This document shows positions 8,059 through 16,615 of a stretch of DNA of 23,275 nucleotides, in pieces (position 1 is the first letter of the stretch; every line of letters starts with the position of its first letter). A program made the position numbers and the translations under genes. The DNA is from an uncultured Gemmatimonadales bacterium. GTDB taxonomy: Bacteria > Gemmatimonadota > Gemmatimonadetes > Longimicrobiales > Gaopeijiaceae. The DNA is taken from positions 1 through 23,275 of the forward strand of contig CALJLC010000069.1 in assembly GCA_937982605.1 (NCBI GenBank), written 5' to 3'. The notes under the pieces are model-generated. The model had not been told where the DNA came from, did no database searches, and saw only the letters and a program-made list of their open reading frames with translations.

Positions 8059-8097
8059 GTCAGACTGATACAATCACCCGAACAGTGTCATTCTGAC
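8059..8097 (+). promoter_or_regulatory. Tandem palindromic operator sites and -10 before PadR gene 1
   Basis: Two similar sites, GTCAGACTGAT (8059-8069) and GTCATTCTGAC (8087-8097), share the pattern GTCA-N3-TGAY. Their centres are 28 bases apart, close to three helical turns. The sequence TACAAT (8069-8074) is a good -10 overlapping the first site, so the second site would sit just past the start point. This geometry fits autorepression by the PadR protein encoded immediately downstream. No convincing -35 is seen. Confidence 0.5.
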
Positions 8098-8107
8098 GGC
8101 TTCTGCC

Positions 8108-8455
8108 ATGACCCGACGCACGCCGCACGACCACCTCCCGATGCATCCGCTCTCCTTCCGGATCCTCCTGGCACTGACGGCCGGTCCGAGCTACGGGACC
8201 CGGATCGTCGAGGAGATCGAGCGGGCGGCCCCCGACGGCAGGCCGCTGTACCCGGCCAACCTCTTCCGGAGGATCCGGGATCTCCTGAGTGACGGGCTGG
8301 TCGAAGAGGCTCCTTCGCCGGAGGGGGCGGATCCGCGCCGGACGTACCTCTGCCTGACGCCCACCGGACGCGCGGTCGCCCGGGCCGAGGCTCGACGCCT
8401 CCGAGACCTCGTGGGGGAAGCCGAGCGGCACGACCTCCTCGTGGACACGCCGTGA
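8108..8455 (+). CDS. PadR-family transcriptional regulator 1
   Basis: A 115-residue winged-helix regulator. The PadR core is SFRILLALTAGPSYGTRIVEEIERAAPDGRPLYPANLFRRIRDLLSDGLVEE, followed by the wing, RRTYLCLTPTGRAVARAEARRLRDLV. The C-terminal dimerisation helix is short, as in the small PadR-s2 type. These proteins typically repress their own operon and an adjacent transporter. The gene's TGA overlaps the next gene's GTG (GTGA, 8452-8455), so regulator and permease are co-expressed. An ATG at 8141 is a shorter possible start; 8108 keeps the full N-terminal arm, although the Shine-Dalgarno is weak. It is distinct in sequence from the second PadR at 21973. Confidence 0.93.
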   Translation: MTRRTPHDHLPMHPLSFRILLALTAGPSYGTRIVEEIERAAPDGRPLYPANLFRRIRDLLSDGLVEEAPSPEGADPRRTYLCLTPTGRAVARAEARRLRDLVGEAERHDLLVDTP

Positions 8456-11100
8456 GCGCCCCACCGAAGGGTCTCGGGCTCTATCGGGCCCTGCTGCGGC
8501 TCCTGCCCGGAGACATGCGCCGTCGCTTCGGCCACGACATGACGGCGCTCCTGGCCGACCGGCTCGCGCAGGCGGCCACCACGAGGCAACGCGCGCGGAT
8601 CTGGGCCGCCGCGCTCGCCGATCTCCTCGTCCAATCCGTCCGGATGCGCCTCGTCGAGTCGGAGCTCGCGCCCGCACCTTCGGCGCTCCTGATCGACCTG
8701 CGCCATGCGGCCGCCGGTCTCCGCGCGAGCCCGGGGGTGACCGCGGCGTCGATCGTCACGCTGGGGATCGGCGTCGGCGCGTCGGCCGCGGTCTTCTCCG
8801 TCGCCGACGCGGTCCTCCGCGCCGACTACCCCGTCGAGGAGCCCGAGCGTCTCGTCTTCGTCTGGCCGGAGGTCAACGGCAACAAGGCGATGGCACTCCT
8901 CGCCGAGTCGGAGATGTCGACGCTGCAGCTCGTCTCCGGGCTCAGCGCGTGGACGCTGACCCTGACCGGCGAAGGGGAGCCTCGAGAGGTCACGGGACTC
9001 CTGGTGGCTCCGGAATACTTCGAGCTCCTGGGCGTGCGACCGATCCTCGGACGCGGCTTCCGCGCGGGGGAGGACCTGCCCGGCGCCGGCGCGGTGGTGG
9101 TGCTCTCCCACGGCTTCTGGGTGACCGCGTTCGGCGCCGATCCCGACGTGGTCGGCCGGGTCATCCGCCTGTCGGGTGCCGAGCACGAATCGAGGGAGGT
9201 GATCGGCGTGATGCCTCCCGGTGTCGAGCGCATCTGGCAGGACGCGGACGTCTGGGTTCCGCTCGAGGGCGACCGGGCCGCCGGCCTGGCGGACGACAAC
9301 AGCTGGTACGTGAACGACCGGATCGCGCGCCTGGCGCCGGGCGCTTCCCTCGAGGAAGCGAACGCCCAGGTGCGCGCCTACGCGGCGCGCATCCAGACCG
9401 CGCTCCCGCGGACCTTCTCGGTGGAGGATGCCGAAGCCGCCACCGTGCGGCGGATGAGCGACGCTCTGACCGCGAGCGTCCGGACTCCGATCCTCGTCAC
9501 GCTCGGCGCCGTCGTCCTCGTGCTCGTCATCGGCTGCGTGAACGTCGCCAACCTCCTGCTGGCGAGGAGCGATCGTCGGCACCGGGATCTCGCGGTACGC
9601 GCGGCGCTCGGCGCGGGTCGGGCGCGGATGGTCCGCCTCCTCCTGCTCGAGAGCACGGTCGTGGCGGCGTGCGGCGGCGCGCTCGGAATCGTCCTGGCCG
9701 GTGCCCTCGTGGCGGGGCTGCACCGACTGGCGCCGCCCGACTTCCCCGGTATCGACGCGGTCGCGGTGGACGGTACCGTGCTGGCCTGGGCCCTGCTCGC
9801 GACCGCCGCGGCCGGGCTCGTCTCCGGCCTGGCACCCGCGGTCCGCGCGAGCGCCGTCCGGGCGCTCTCCCTGGTATCCGGCTCGACCCGGGGATCGGGG
9901 CGCAACACCATCGGACGGCTGACCACGGTGCTCGTCGGAGGGCAGGTGGGCCTCGCGGTCGTCGTCACCCTCGCCTCGGGCCTCATGCTCCGCTCCTTCG
10001 ACCGGCTCATGTCCGTGGACCCCGGCCTCGACGCCACGGACGTCCTCGCCTTCAAGGCCAACCCGAACCAGGGGGACTACCCCGACGGAGAAGCCGAGCG
10101 GGCCTTCTTCCGCGCGGTGTCGGAGCGCCTCGGCTCTCTGCCGAGCGTCGAGTCCATCGGGGGGATCCACCTCCTTCCCGGAACGCGGGACAACTGGAGC
10201 TTCCCGACCTTCCCCGAGGGCTTCGCCGTACCCGAAGGCGCGCCGACGCCCTCCGTGAACTTCCGCGCGGTGCGTGACGACTACTTCGAGACGGTCGGGC
10301 TCCGCGTCGTGTCCGGCCGGACCGTGGGCAACGCCGACCAGCAGGACACGGAGTCCGTCGGCGTCGTCAACGAGGCGTTCGTGCGGGACTTCTGGCCCGG
10401 CGCCGATCCGCTCGGTCGTACGCTCTCGATCTTCTCCCCGTCCGGACGGGCGTATCGAGTGGTCGGCGTCGTCGCCGACGTCCATCAGCACGGTCGAGAG
10501 CTCGCGCCGCGGCCCGAGATGTACTTCAGCCACGGGCAGCTCCTGTGGGATCACGTCGGCATGTGGCTCCTGGCCCGTGTCCGACCGGGGACCGACGTCG
10601 CCACGATCGGTCCGGCCGTCCGCGACATCGTCTGGAGCATCGACCCCGACGTGCCGGTCAGCGAGATGCTCCGACTCGCCGACGTCGTCGGCCAGTCGAC
10701 CCGGGGAGCCCGGTTCCTGACCGCGCTCCTCACCGGATTCGGTGCGCTGGCGCTGGGCCTCTGCGCCCTGGGCGTCTTCGGCGTGACGGCGTACGTGACC
10801 GGCCGCCGGGCGGGCGAGTTCGGCGTGCGCGTCGCGCTCGGGTCCTCGCGGGCGCGGATCGTCCGCTCCGCCGTCGCGCGCGCCTTCGCACCCGTGGCGG
10901 TCGGGCTGGGCCTCGGACTGGTCGCGGCCCGGCTCGCCTCGGGCGTGATGGACGGCGTGCTCTACGAGGTCGACCCCGCGGATCCGGCCACCTTCGCCTC
11001 GGTGGCGCTGCTGCTCGGGGCCGTCGGGCTCCTCGCGGCCGTCGTGCCGGCCTGGCGGGCCTCGGGGGTGGACCCGGTCCGGGTGCTCGGCTCGGACTAG
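8452..11100 (+). CDS. ADOP-family MacB/FtsX-like ABC transporter permease
   Basis: An 882-residue inner-membrane protein made of two MacB/FtsX modules in tandem, the hallmark of the 'acidobacterial duplicated orphan permease' family. A short soluble head (YRALLRLLPGDMRRRFGHDM) precedes the first transmembrane helix (about 92-116, VTAASIVTLGIGVGASAAVFSVADAVL). A periplasmic MacB_PCD domain follows, then an FtsX helix block with VVLVLVIGCVNVANLLLARSDRRHRDLAVRAALGAGRARMVRLLLLES. The second half repeats this plan and ends in GEFGVRVALGSSRARI and VVPAWRASGVDPVRVLGSD. No ATPase is encoded nearby, hence 'orphan'. Substrates of this family are unknown; export of lipids, peptides or drugs by a MacB-like mechanism is inference. 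The start is the GTG at 8452, overlapping the padR stop. Its TAG shares the bases CTAG with the stop of the convergent reductase gene. Confidence 0.93.
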   Translation: MSAPPKGLGLYRALLRLLPGDMRRRFGHDMTALLADRLAQAATTRQRARIWAAALADLLVQSVRMRLVESELAPAPSALLIDLRHAAAGLRASPGVTAASIVTLGIGVGASAAVFSVADAVLRADYPVEEPERLVFVWPEVNGNKAMALLAESEMSTLQLVSGLSAWTLTLTGEGEPREVTGLLVAPEYFELLGVRPILGRGFRAGEDLPGAGAVVVLSHGFWVTAFGADPDVVGRVIRLSGAEHESREVIGVMPPGVERIWQDADVWVPLEGDRAAGLADDNSWYVNDRIARLAPGASLEEANAQVRAYAARIQTALPRTFSVEDAEAATVRRMSDALTASVRTPILVTLGAVVLVLVIGCVNVANLLLARSDRRHRDLAVRAALGAGRARMVRLLLLESTVVAACGGALGIVLAGALVAGLHRLAPPDFPGIDAVAVDGTVLAWALLATAAAGLVSGLAPAVRASAVRALSLVSGSTRGSGRNTIGRLTTVLVGGQVGLAVVVTLASGLMLRSFDRLMSVDPGLDATDVLAFKANPNQGDYPDGEAERAFFRAVSERLGSLPSVESIGGIHLLPGTRDNWSFPTFPEGFAVPEGAPTPSVNFRAVRDDYFETVGLRVVSGRTVGNADQQDTESVGVVNEAFVRDFWPGADPLGRTLSIFSPSGRAYRVVGVVADVHQHGRELAPRPEMYFSHGQLLWDHVGMWLLARVRPGTDVATIGPAVRDIVWSIDPDVPVSEMLRLADVVGQSTRGARFLTALLTGFGALALGLCALGVFGVTAYVTGRRAGEFGVRVALGSSRARIVRSAVARAFAPVAVGLGLGLVAARLASGVMDGVLYEVDPADPATFASVALLLGAVGLLAAVVPAWRASGVDPVRVLGSD

Positions 11101-11636
11101 CCGGTCGCGTCGAGCACGTCGTACTTCAGCAGGAGCGCTCCACCGGGGAAGGTCTCGGCGCTGTGCAGCCCGAGCCGTGCGTGCTCGCGCACCCCCGGCA
11201 GGAGCGGGATGCCCGCACCGAGCAGCACCGGGATCACCCCGAGCTCGACGCGGTCCACCAGCCCGGCCTCCAGGAGGGCCCGGAAGAGCACGCCACCGCC
11301 GAAGAGCCAGATGTCCCTGCCCGCCTCGCGCTTCATGTCGCGCACCCTGGCTTCGACGTCGTCGGCGATGACGGTGACATCGGGGTGGGCCTCGGGGTCG
11401 AGCGTCGTCGAGACGACGAAGACCTTCATGCCGTCGAAGATCGAGCGACCCTGCGCGGTCGCGTTCGCGACCTCGTACGTCCCCCGCCCCATCAGGAGCG
11501 TGTCGATCTTGCCCAGCCACGCACCGAAGTCGATGCCGTCGGCCCCGGTGATCCAGGCGTAGCCGCCGTCTTCGTCCGCGATGAAGCCGTCGAGGCTCAT
11601 CGCGACCGAGTACCGGATGCGCCGTCCGTCGCTCAT
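11097..11636 (-). CDS. Dihydrofolate reductase-like protein (RibD C-terminal domain family)
   Basis: A 179-residue cytosolic protein of the YwjB/YyaP type, with the DHFR/RibD fold. Seen are YSVAMSLDGFIADEDGGYAWI (N-terminal substrate strand), LLMGRGTYEVA (nucleotide-binding turn) and IWLFGGGVLFRALLEAGLVDRVELGVIPVLLGAGIPLL, the GGG-containing NADPH-binding region. These proteins are expected to bind NADPH and reduce a pterin- or pyrimidine-like substrate, but most have no proven reaction, and true folate reduction should not be assumed. The ATG at 11636 is supported by the conserved N-terminal strand; GGGAG lies about 13 bases upstream. The gene follows the penicillin-acylase gene by 67 bases on the same strand and may be the last gene of that operon. 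Confidence 0.92.
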   Translation of the reverse strand: MSDGRRIRYSVAMSLDGFIADEDGGYAWITGADGIDFGAWLGKIDTLLMGRGTYEVANATAQGRSIFDGMKVFVVSTTLDPEAHPDVTVIADDVEARVRDMKREAGRDIWLFGGGVLFRALLEAGLVDRVELGVIPVLLGAGIPLLPGVREHARLGLHSAETFPGGALLLKYDVLDATG

Positions 11637-11703
11637 CGCGTCGGCCGCTCCCGCCCGGGCGTCGACCGCTCCCGCGGCCGTGCCGACGGCACGCCTTCGG
11701 GCA

Positions 11704-14124
11704 TCATCGGCCCGGACGGAGGTCGAAGCGGACCGCCGTCGCCTCCTCCACCCGTTCCCGGGAGTAGTAGACCGGGTGGAAATCGTCTCCGGCCCAGTGC
11801 TCGAAGAGGTTGCGGTAGAACGGCGAGCGCACGTCCCCGCTCTGCCCCGGCGTGTTCATGCCGACCGCCCGGTCCCAGTCACTCGTGTCCACGATGATCC
11901 GGAACGACGCGCCCGACGTCTGGTTGTCCCCGTTCCCGGTCTGGTTGACCGTGGAGCCGTAGCCTCCACGCGGAAGCGGTCCGGCCTCGAGTAGCGACCG
12001 CGTGGTGGCGTCGACGGCGTTGCCCAGCGGGTGGCGCAGCTGCGCGTGGTGATACGCCGGTTGCCCCCACTGCCAACGGTTCATGTCGGAGCCGAGCTTC
12101 GTGGTGAGCTCGTCCACCGCGTCGGCGAGCGCCGAGGCGAGAATCTCGTTGCGGGCCACGAGCGGGTCGGCGCCGAGCGAGCCCGGTGGGATCACGATCG
12201 TCTCGATCACCTTCGAGAGCGAGAGGTTCATGCCGACACCGTCCGGAACGAGCGCATCCCGCACCGTGCGGCGGAGCTGGCCCTCCCACGCGGCGTAGAT
12301 GCCCGCCGGGACCGACTCCGCATCCATCACGAAGTCCCAGTCCAGGAGCCGGCGCCGCGCATCCTCGACGCGACCGGACACACGCACGTCCTCGAGCATC
12401 GGGACGAGCTGACGCGCCGGGATCGAGAGCTCGTCGGTCTGCAGGCGCATCATGTCCGCCATCGAGAAGCGGGTGCCGCTGCCGAGCACCTCCACGATGC
12501 GGAGCCACCGGTACGGATCCGACCAGTCGAAGCCCACCGCGTCCATGTACTCGTAGTCGCGCGGGATGAGGTCGTTGTTCGCGGTCGCGAAGTACCCCTC
12601 CGGCGGATCGACCACGTGCGGCTTGGCGATGATCGGCAGGTAGCCGTCCCACTCGTAGCGACCGTCGCCGGGCACGGGGACGAGACCGCTCCAGTTGCGG
12701 CGCACGGGCGCGATTCCGACGGACTGCCATCCGATCGTACCGTCGCGTCCCGCCCAGACCATGTTCTCGCCCGGGATGTTCGACCAGTTGCACGCCTCCC
12801 GGAACTCCTCCCACGTCGTCGCCTGATCCATGCGCAGCGACGCGAGGTACGGCGCGCCGCCGATCTCCATCCACGCGGCGCGCACCGCGTACGCCAGATT
12901 CCGCTCGCGGTCCTCGTACACGACCGGACCGTGCCGCGTGTACTTGAGCTCCGCCGTGTGCGGGGCGCGGCCCTTCACGGGGATCTCCTCGGTGAGGACC
13001 GTCATCGGCTCCCACGTTCCCCGGTACCGGTACTCGTCCGGATTCGACGGATTGGTCTCGTAGACGTAGAGATCCTCCCCGTCCGTGGCGAAGACCGTGA
13101 GTCCCCAGGCGCCGTACTCGTTGTGTCCGATCGAGACACCCGGCAGGCTCGGCTCCCCGCCTCCGATCACGTTCCAGCCCGGACCGACGAGGTGGACCCA
13201 GTAGCGCAGTGAAGGCGCACCCTGAGCACGGTGCGGGTCGTTGGCCATCATGGGGTATCCGCTCTCCGAGCGGCTCCCGTCGACGACCCAGTTGTTCGAC
13301 CCGATGTCGCGCTCCGGATCGTAGGCCACCACGCTCGACGCTTCCGCGGACGCCGCCTCGAGCAGCGCGAAGGCGTCGGCGTCACCGCGCCGGCCCGCCT
13401 GCACGATGTCCTCGGGCCGGAACTCCACCCGCCCCCGGAACGCGTCGTAGATGCCGAGGATGTCCTCGGAGAGGGCCTCTCCGTCCACGGCGGGATCGAG
13501 CTCCAGCAGGGGATCGCCGGGCCCGAAGCTCGACAGCGCCTTCACCCGGTCCGCCCCGATCGCCGCCACGCGGCGACCCACCGAGAGCTCGGTGCCGATG
13601 TTGCCGAGGAGCCCCTGGTGGCGGGAGATGACCACGTCGGGCGTCCACCGTCCGGGGCGGATACCGAGCAGCTCGAACTCCACCGTGAGGAGGCTCGGAT
13701 CTCGCTCCGTCTGCGCGATGTACGCGTTGATCCCGTCGACGTAGGCACGGATGATTTGCGAGCCGCGGTCGTGGTAGTGGTTCAGCTCCTGCTCGAGGTC
13801 ACGCCTGAACTTGAAGAGGCGCGTGCCGATGTCGCGCTGGAGCTCCCGCTCGCCGAGGATCTCGGCGACGGTCCCGGTCGCCTGCCGGCGCCACAGCTCG
13901 AGCTGGAAGAGCCGGTCGCGAGCCGCGTTCCACCCCTGCGCGAAGAAGAGGTCGTGCTCGGTCTCGGCGTAGATGTGGCTGATGCCCCAGTGATCGACGA
14001 GGATCTCGACCGGCTGGTCCAGCCCGGCCATTTCGAGCCTCGTGGATTCCTGGGCGCGCGTGGGCGCCGGCGCGAGCGAAAAGGCCGCGACCGCGAGGAC
14101 GCCGAGTGGGGATCGCATCCTCAT
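11704..14124 (-). CDS. Penicillin acylase family protein (Ntn hydrolase)
   Basis: An 806-residue exported amidase precursor. A signal peptide (MRMRSPLGVLAVAAFSLAPAPTRAQ) is followed by the alpha-chain region with DHWGISHIYAETEHDLFFAQGWNAARDRLFQLELWRR, a spacer, and the beta chain beginning at Ser276 in ERDIGSNNWVVDG. That Ser would become the free N-terminal nucleophile after self-cleavage in the periplasm. Further conserved blocks are NDPHRAQGAPSLRYWVHLVG, GVSIGHNEYGAWGLT and YFATANND. Relatives hydrolyse beta-lactam side chains, acyl-homoserine lactones or other N-acyl compounds; the true substrate cannot be read from sequence. Its ATG overlaps the TGA of the amidohydrolase gene (ATGA, 14121-14124), so both are co-translated and both enzymes act outside the cytoplasm. 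Twelve bases past its stop a small hairpin (11679-11693) may protect the mRNA end. Confidence 0.93.
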   Translation of the reverse strand: MRMRSPLGVLAVAAFSLAPAPTRAQESTRLEMAGLDQPVEILVDHWGISHIYAETEHDLFFAQGWNAARDRLFQLELWRRQATGTVAEILGERELQRDIGTRLFKFRRDLEQELNHYHDRGSQIIRAYVDGINAYIAQTERDPSLLTVEFELLGIRPGRWTPDVVISRHQGLLGNIGTELSVGRRVAAIGADRVKALSSFGPGDPLLELDPAVDGEALSEDILGIYDAFRGRVEFRPEDIVQAGRRGDADAFALLEAASAEASSVVAYDPERDIGSNNWVVDGSRSESGYPMMANDPHRAQGAPSLRYWVHLVGPGWNVIGGGEPSLPGVSIGHNEYGAWGLTVFATDGEDLYVYETNPSNPDEYRYRGTWEPMTVLTEEIPVKGRAPHTAELKYTRHGPVVYEDRERNLAYAVRAAWMEIGGAPYLASLRMDQATTWEEFREACNWSNIPGENMVWAGRDGTIGWQSVGIAPVRRNWSGLVPVPGDGRYEWDGYLPIIAKPHVVDPPEGYFATANNDLIPRDYEYMDAVGFDWSDPYRWLRIVEVLGSGTRFSMADMMRLQTDELSIPARQLVPMLEDVRVSGRVEDARRRLLDWDFVMDAESVPAGIYAAWEGQLRRTVRDALVPDGVGMNLSLSKVIETIVIPPGSLGADPLVARNEILASALADAVDELTTKLGSDMNRWQWGQPAYHHAQLRHPLGNAVDATTRSLLEAGPLPRGGYGSTVNQTGNGDNQTSGASFRIIVDTSDWDRAVGMNTPGQSGDVRSPFYRNLFEHWAGDDFHPVYYSRERVEEATAVRFDLRPGR

Positions 14125-15794
14125 GCCTCGTGCACCGTACGGCCCCCGACGACCGTCCGAACCACCTGGATCTCCTTGATCCGGTCGGGATCGACGTCGT
14201 AGGGGCTCTCGGCCAGGATCACGAAGTCGCCGAGCTTGCCGGCCGTGATCGTGCCCTTCACGTCTTCCTCGTGAGAAGCATAGGCGCCGTTCACGGTGCA
14301 GACCTTGAGCGCCTGGTCGATCGTGATGCGCTGGCTGGGCCCCCAGACCCGCCCGGAGAAGTCCTTGCGGGTCACCATCGACTGGATCGCCATCAGCGGC
14401 TCGTACGGGCCGGGGCTGTGGTCCGAGGCGGGCGCCACGGGGATGCCGTACTCGAGGAAGGCCCGGTGGGCGAACATCCACTCCATCTTCTCCTCGCCGT
14501 ACTCGATCCATTTCTCCCCGTGGTAGTGGGCATAGGTGTAGAAGGGCGCCGGGATGTAGCCCCCGTTGGCGATCCGGCGGAGCAGGTTCGGGTTGACGAG
14601 CGAGCAGTGCTCGAGTCGATGCCGTGCGTCCGACCGCGGGTACTCCTGGGCCATCCGCTCGTAGGCGTTGAGCACCATGTCGATCGTCACGTCGCCGTTG
14701 GCGTGGATCGCGATCTGCCACCCCCCCCGGTGCGCCTCCTCGACGACCTCGTGGATCTCGTCCTGGGTCATCGTGAGGATGCCGTAGTCGTCGGGCCGGC
14801 CCGCGTACGGAGTGCTCATGGCCATCGTCCGCTCCGACGCCGACCCGTCGGCGGCGTACTTCACCGGGCCGATCCTGAGCCACTCGTCCCCGAATCCGGT
14901 GCGGATCCCCGCGCCGTGCAGCGTCGGGAAGGTGCCGCCCCGTGCCATGAGGTTCATCCGCAGGGAAAGGTCACCGGCGGCACGCGCGTCCTGGTACGCC
15001 GCGAAGTCGTTCCGCGACGTTCCCGCCTGGTGGACCGACGTGAGGCCCGCGGCGTTCATCTGCCGGCAGATCACGCCGACGCCCTGCGCGCGCTCCTCGG
15101 GGGTCGATCCGCTCGGCACGTCGAAGTAGTTCCGCGCGCTCTCGGCCACCTTGCCGGTGAAGTCCCCGTTCTCGTCACGGTAGAAGTGGCCGCCGAACGG
15201 GTCCCGGGTCTCGCGCGTGATCCTCGAGACCTCGAAGGCCCGGGAGTTGTAGACGCCGGTGTGGCCGCCGCGGTGCCCCACGACGATCGGATGGTCGGTG
15301 CTCACCCCGTCGAGATCCTGGCGGTTGAGCGGCCGCGGCCCGTTCCACTTCTCCTGATGCCAGCCCCGGCCGATGATCCACTCCCCCGGCGGCGTGGTCG
15401 CCGCCCGCTCCCGGAGCGCGGCCTGGATGCGCGCGATGCTGCCCAGGTTGGTGTCGACGTTCCGCAGCGCGTTGAGCCCCGCACCCGACGGGTGTGAGTG
15501 CGCGTCGATGAAGCCCGGCACGACCGTCCCGCCGGCCGCGTCGATCACCTCGGTCCCTCCCGCGACGAGATTGCGGACGTCGGCGTTGGAGCCCACGGCG
15601 ACGAACCGTCCGTCCTTGACGGCAAAGGCCTCCGCGGTCGGGAGTGCGTCGTCCTGCGTCAGCACGTTCCCGTTGAGAACGACGAGATCGGGGGCGATCG
15701 AGTCGCCCGATCCGGGAGCGCACCCGCCGGCGAGCCCCGCGGCCGTGGCCGCGGCGCCGAGTCCGAGAAACTGCTTCCGGGTGACCTCGCTCAT
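14121..15794 (-). CDS. YtcJ-like amidohydrolase (amidohydrolase 3 family), predicted Tat lipoprotein
   Basis: A 557-residue metal-dependent hydrolase of the YtcJ type. The N terminus TRKQFLGLGAAATAAGLAGGC combines a Tat-like motif (TRKQFL, with Lys for the second Arg) with a lipobox ending at Cys25, so a folded, lipid-anchored enzyme is predicted. The amidohydrolase barrel shows the metal-binding HSH (H99, H101 in VPGFIDAHSHPSG), IHANGD, RLEHC and the late Asp in PASDHSPGPYEPL. Family members split cyclic or linear amides, but the substrate here is unknown. The ATG at 15794 has a perfect AGGAGG five bases upstream. It precedes the penicillin-acylase gene with an ATGA overlap. The 110-base gap before it contains a loose -10 candidate (TACGAT) but no convincing full promoter. 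Confidence 0.92.
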   Translation of the reverse strand: MSEVTRKQFLGLGAAATAAGLAGGCAPGSGDSIAPDLVVLNGNVLTQDDALPTAEAFAVKDGRFVAVGSNADVRNLVAGGTEVIDAAGGTVVPGFIDAHSHPSGAGLNALRNVDTNLGSIARIQAALRERAATTPPGEWIIGRGWHQEKWNGPRPLNRQDLDGVSTDHPIVVGHRGGHTGVYNSRAFEVSRITRETRDPFGGHFYRDENGDFTGKVAESARNYFDVPSGSTPEERAQGVGVICRQMNAAGLTSVHQAGTSRNDFAAYQDARAAGDLSLRMNLMARGGTFPTLHGAGIRTGFGDEWLRIGPVKYAADGSASERTMAMSTPYAGRPDDYGILTMTQDEIHEVVEEAHRGGWQIAIHANGDVTIDMVLNAYERMAQEYPRSDARHRLEHCSLVNPNLLRRIANGGYIPAPFYTYAHYHGEKWIEYGEEKMEWMFAHRAFLEYGIPVAPASDHSPGPYEPLMAIQSMVTRKDFSGRVWGPSQRITIDQALKVCTVNGAYASHEEDVKGTITAGKLGDFVILAESPYDVDPDRIKEIQVVRTVVGGRTVHEA

Positions 15795-15904
15795 CGAGCC
15801 TCCTGTTCGGGCGGTGCGGACGAGCGGTGATCGTACCGCCCGGACCGGTGGCCGTCGAGACGACCCCCGGCCGGTACCGGGCTCCTCGAGCGTGCGGCTC
15901 CGCC

Positions 15905-16615
15905 TCAGCGGCCCGCGCGGACCGGAAGCGAGGCCGCGAGGGTCCGGGCCAGCGCTTCGACGAGCGCGGGCGCGGCGGGCACGAGCGCCTGCGAGATCTC
16001 GAGCTCGATGCCCGCGTATCGCTCCGGAGGAAGCTCGGAGCGCAGGGCCGTCGTGAGTCCGTCGGTCCAGCCACGATACGGACGATTCCGGTGCACCGTC
16101 AGCGAGCGGGTCACGGGGTCGCGCCTCAGGGCGGCAGTCCACGTCGCGGCGAGGGGCGCCTCGACCGGGCGCGCGGGATCGTAGAGGATCCCGACGTCCG
16201 TCGAACGCCGCCGACCCTTCCACACCGGGGTGAAGCTGTGCACACCGACGTGCGCGACGAGCCCGGAAGGTCGGCTGCGAACGGCTTCGCGGACCGCGTC
16301 TCGATGCGCCTGCCAGTAGCGGGCCAGAATCTCCCGCTTCTCGGAGTCGGGAAGGCCTTCCGTGAACTCCGACCAGAGCGCCGGATGGTCGAGCGATCGA
16401 TTGCACTCCACGAGGAGTCGGGTGACGGTCTGCACGACGAGCGGCGATGCGAGCCGGGACGCGAGGGCGGTGCCGACCTCCAGAGATCCCGGGTCCCAAC
16501 CTCTGTGGCTGTCGAGCGCGTGGCGGGCGGCGGGTGAGTCGAAGCGATCGGCCCACCGCGCCGGCACGTCGCGCCCCCCGTGCTCGCAGGTGAGCACGAG
16601 AAAGACGTCAGACAC
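15905..16615 (-). CDS. N-formylglutamate amidohydrolase-like protein
   Basis: A 236-residue cytosolic protein of the FGase (HutG-like) family, zinc-dependent amidases. Conserved blocks are FLVLTCEHGGRDVP (residues 5-18, normally S.PH.G), LLVECNRSLDHP (67-78), RYWQAHRDAVREAV (99-112), GLVAHVGVHSFTP (118-130, normally DlHS), STDVGILYDP (138-147) and YAGIELEISQALV (200-212, normally lEm..). The GTG at 16615 (VSDVFLVLT) is preferred over an ATG at 16693, because the extra residues would be read out of frame from the ligase gene above. With it the gene overlaps the GCS2 stop by eight bases. No histidine-degradation genes are nearby. As the last gene of a ligase operon it more likely trims or recycles an acyl-amino acid or peptide intermediate than formylglutamate; that is inference. 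Confidence 0.87.
   Translation of the reverse strand: MSDVFLVLTCEHGGRDVPARWADRFDSPAARHALDSHRGWDPGSLEVGTALASRLASPLVVQTVTRLLVECNRSLDHPALWSEFTEGLPDSEKREILARYWQAHRDAVREAVRSRPSGLVAHVGVHSFTPVWKGRRRSTDVGILYDPARPVEAPLAATWTAALRRDPVTRSLTVHRNRPYRGWTDGLTTALRSELPPERYAGIELEISQALVPAAPALVEALARTLAASLPVRAGR

Noticed and set aside
8191..11520. 1109-codon minus-strand frame across the ADOP permease
   Set aside because: It is the Arg/Asp/Gly-rich mirror of a well-supported gene, a common artefact of high-GC DNA, with no recognisable domain.
15795..15904. Terminator or promoter between the FGase-like and amidohydrolase genes
   Set aside because: Short GC dyads (such as CCGGCCGG and GGTACC) and a loose TACGAT are present, but none forms a convincing terminator or a full -35/-10 pair.
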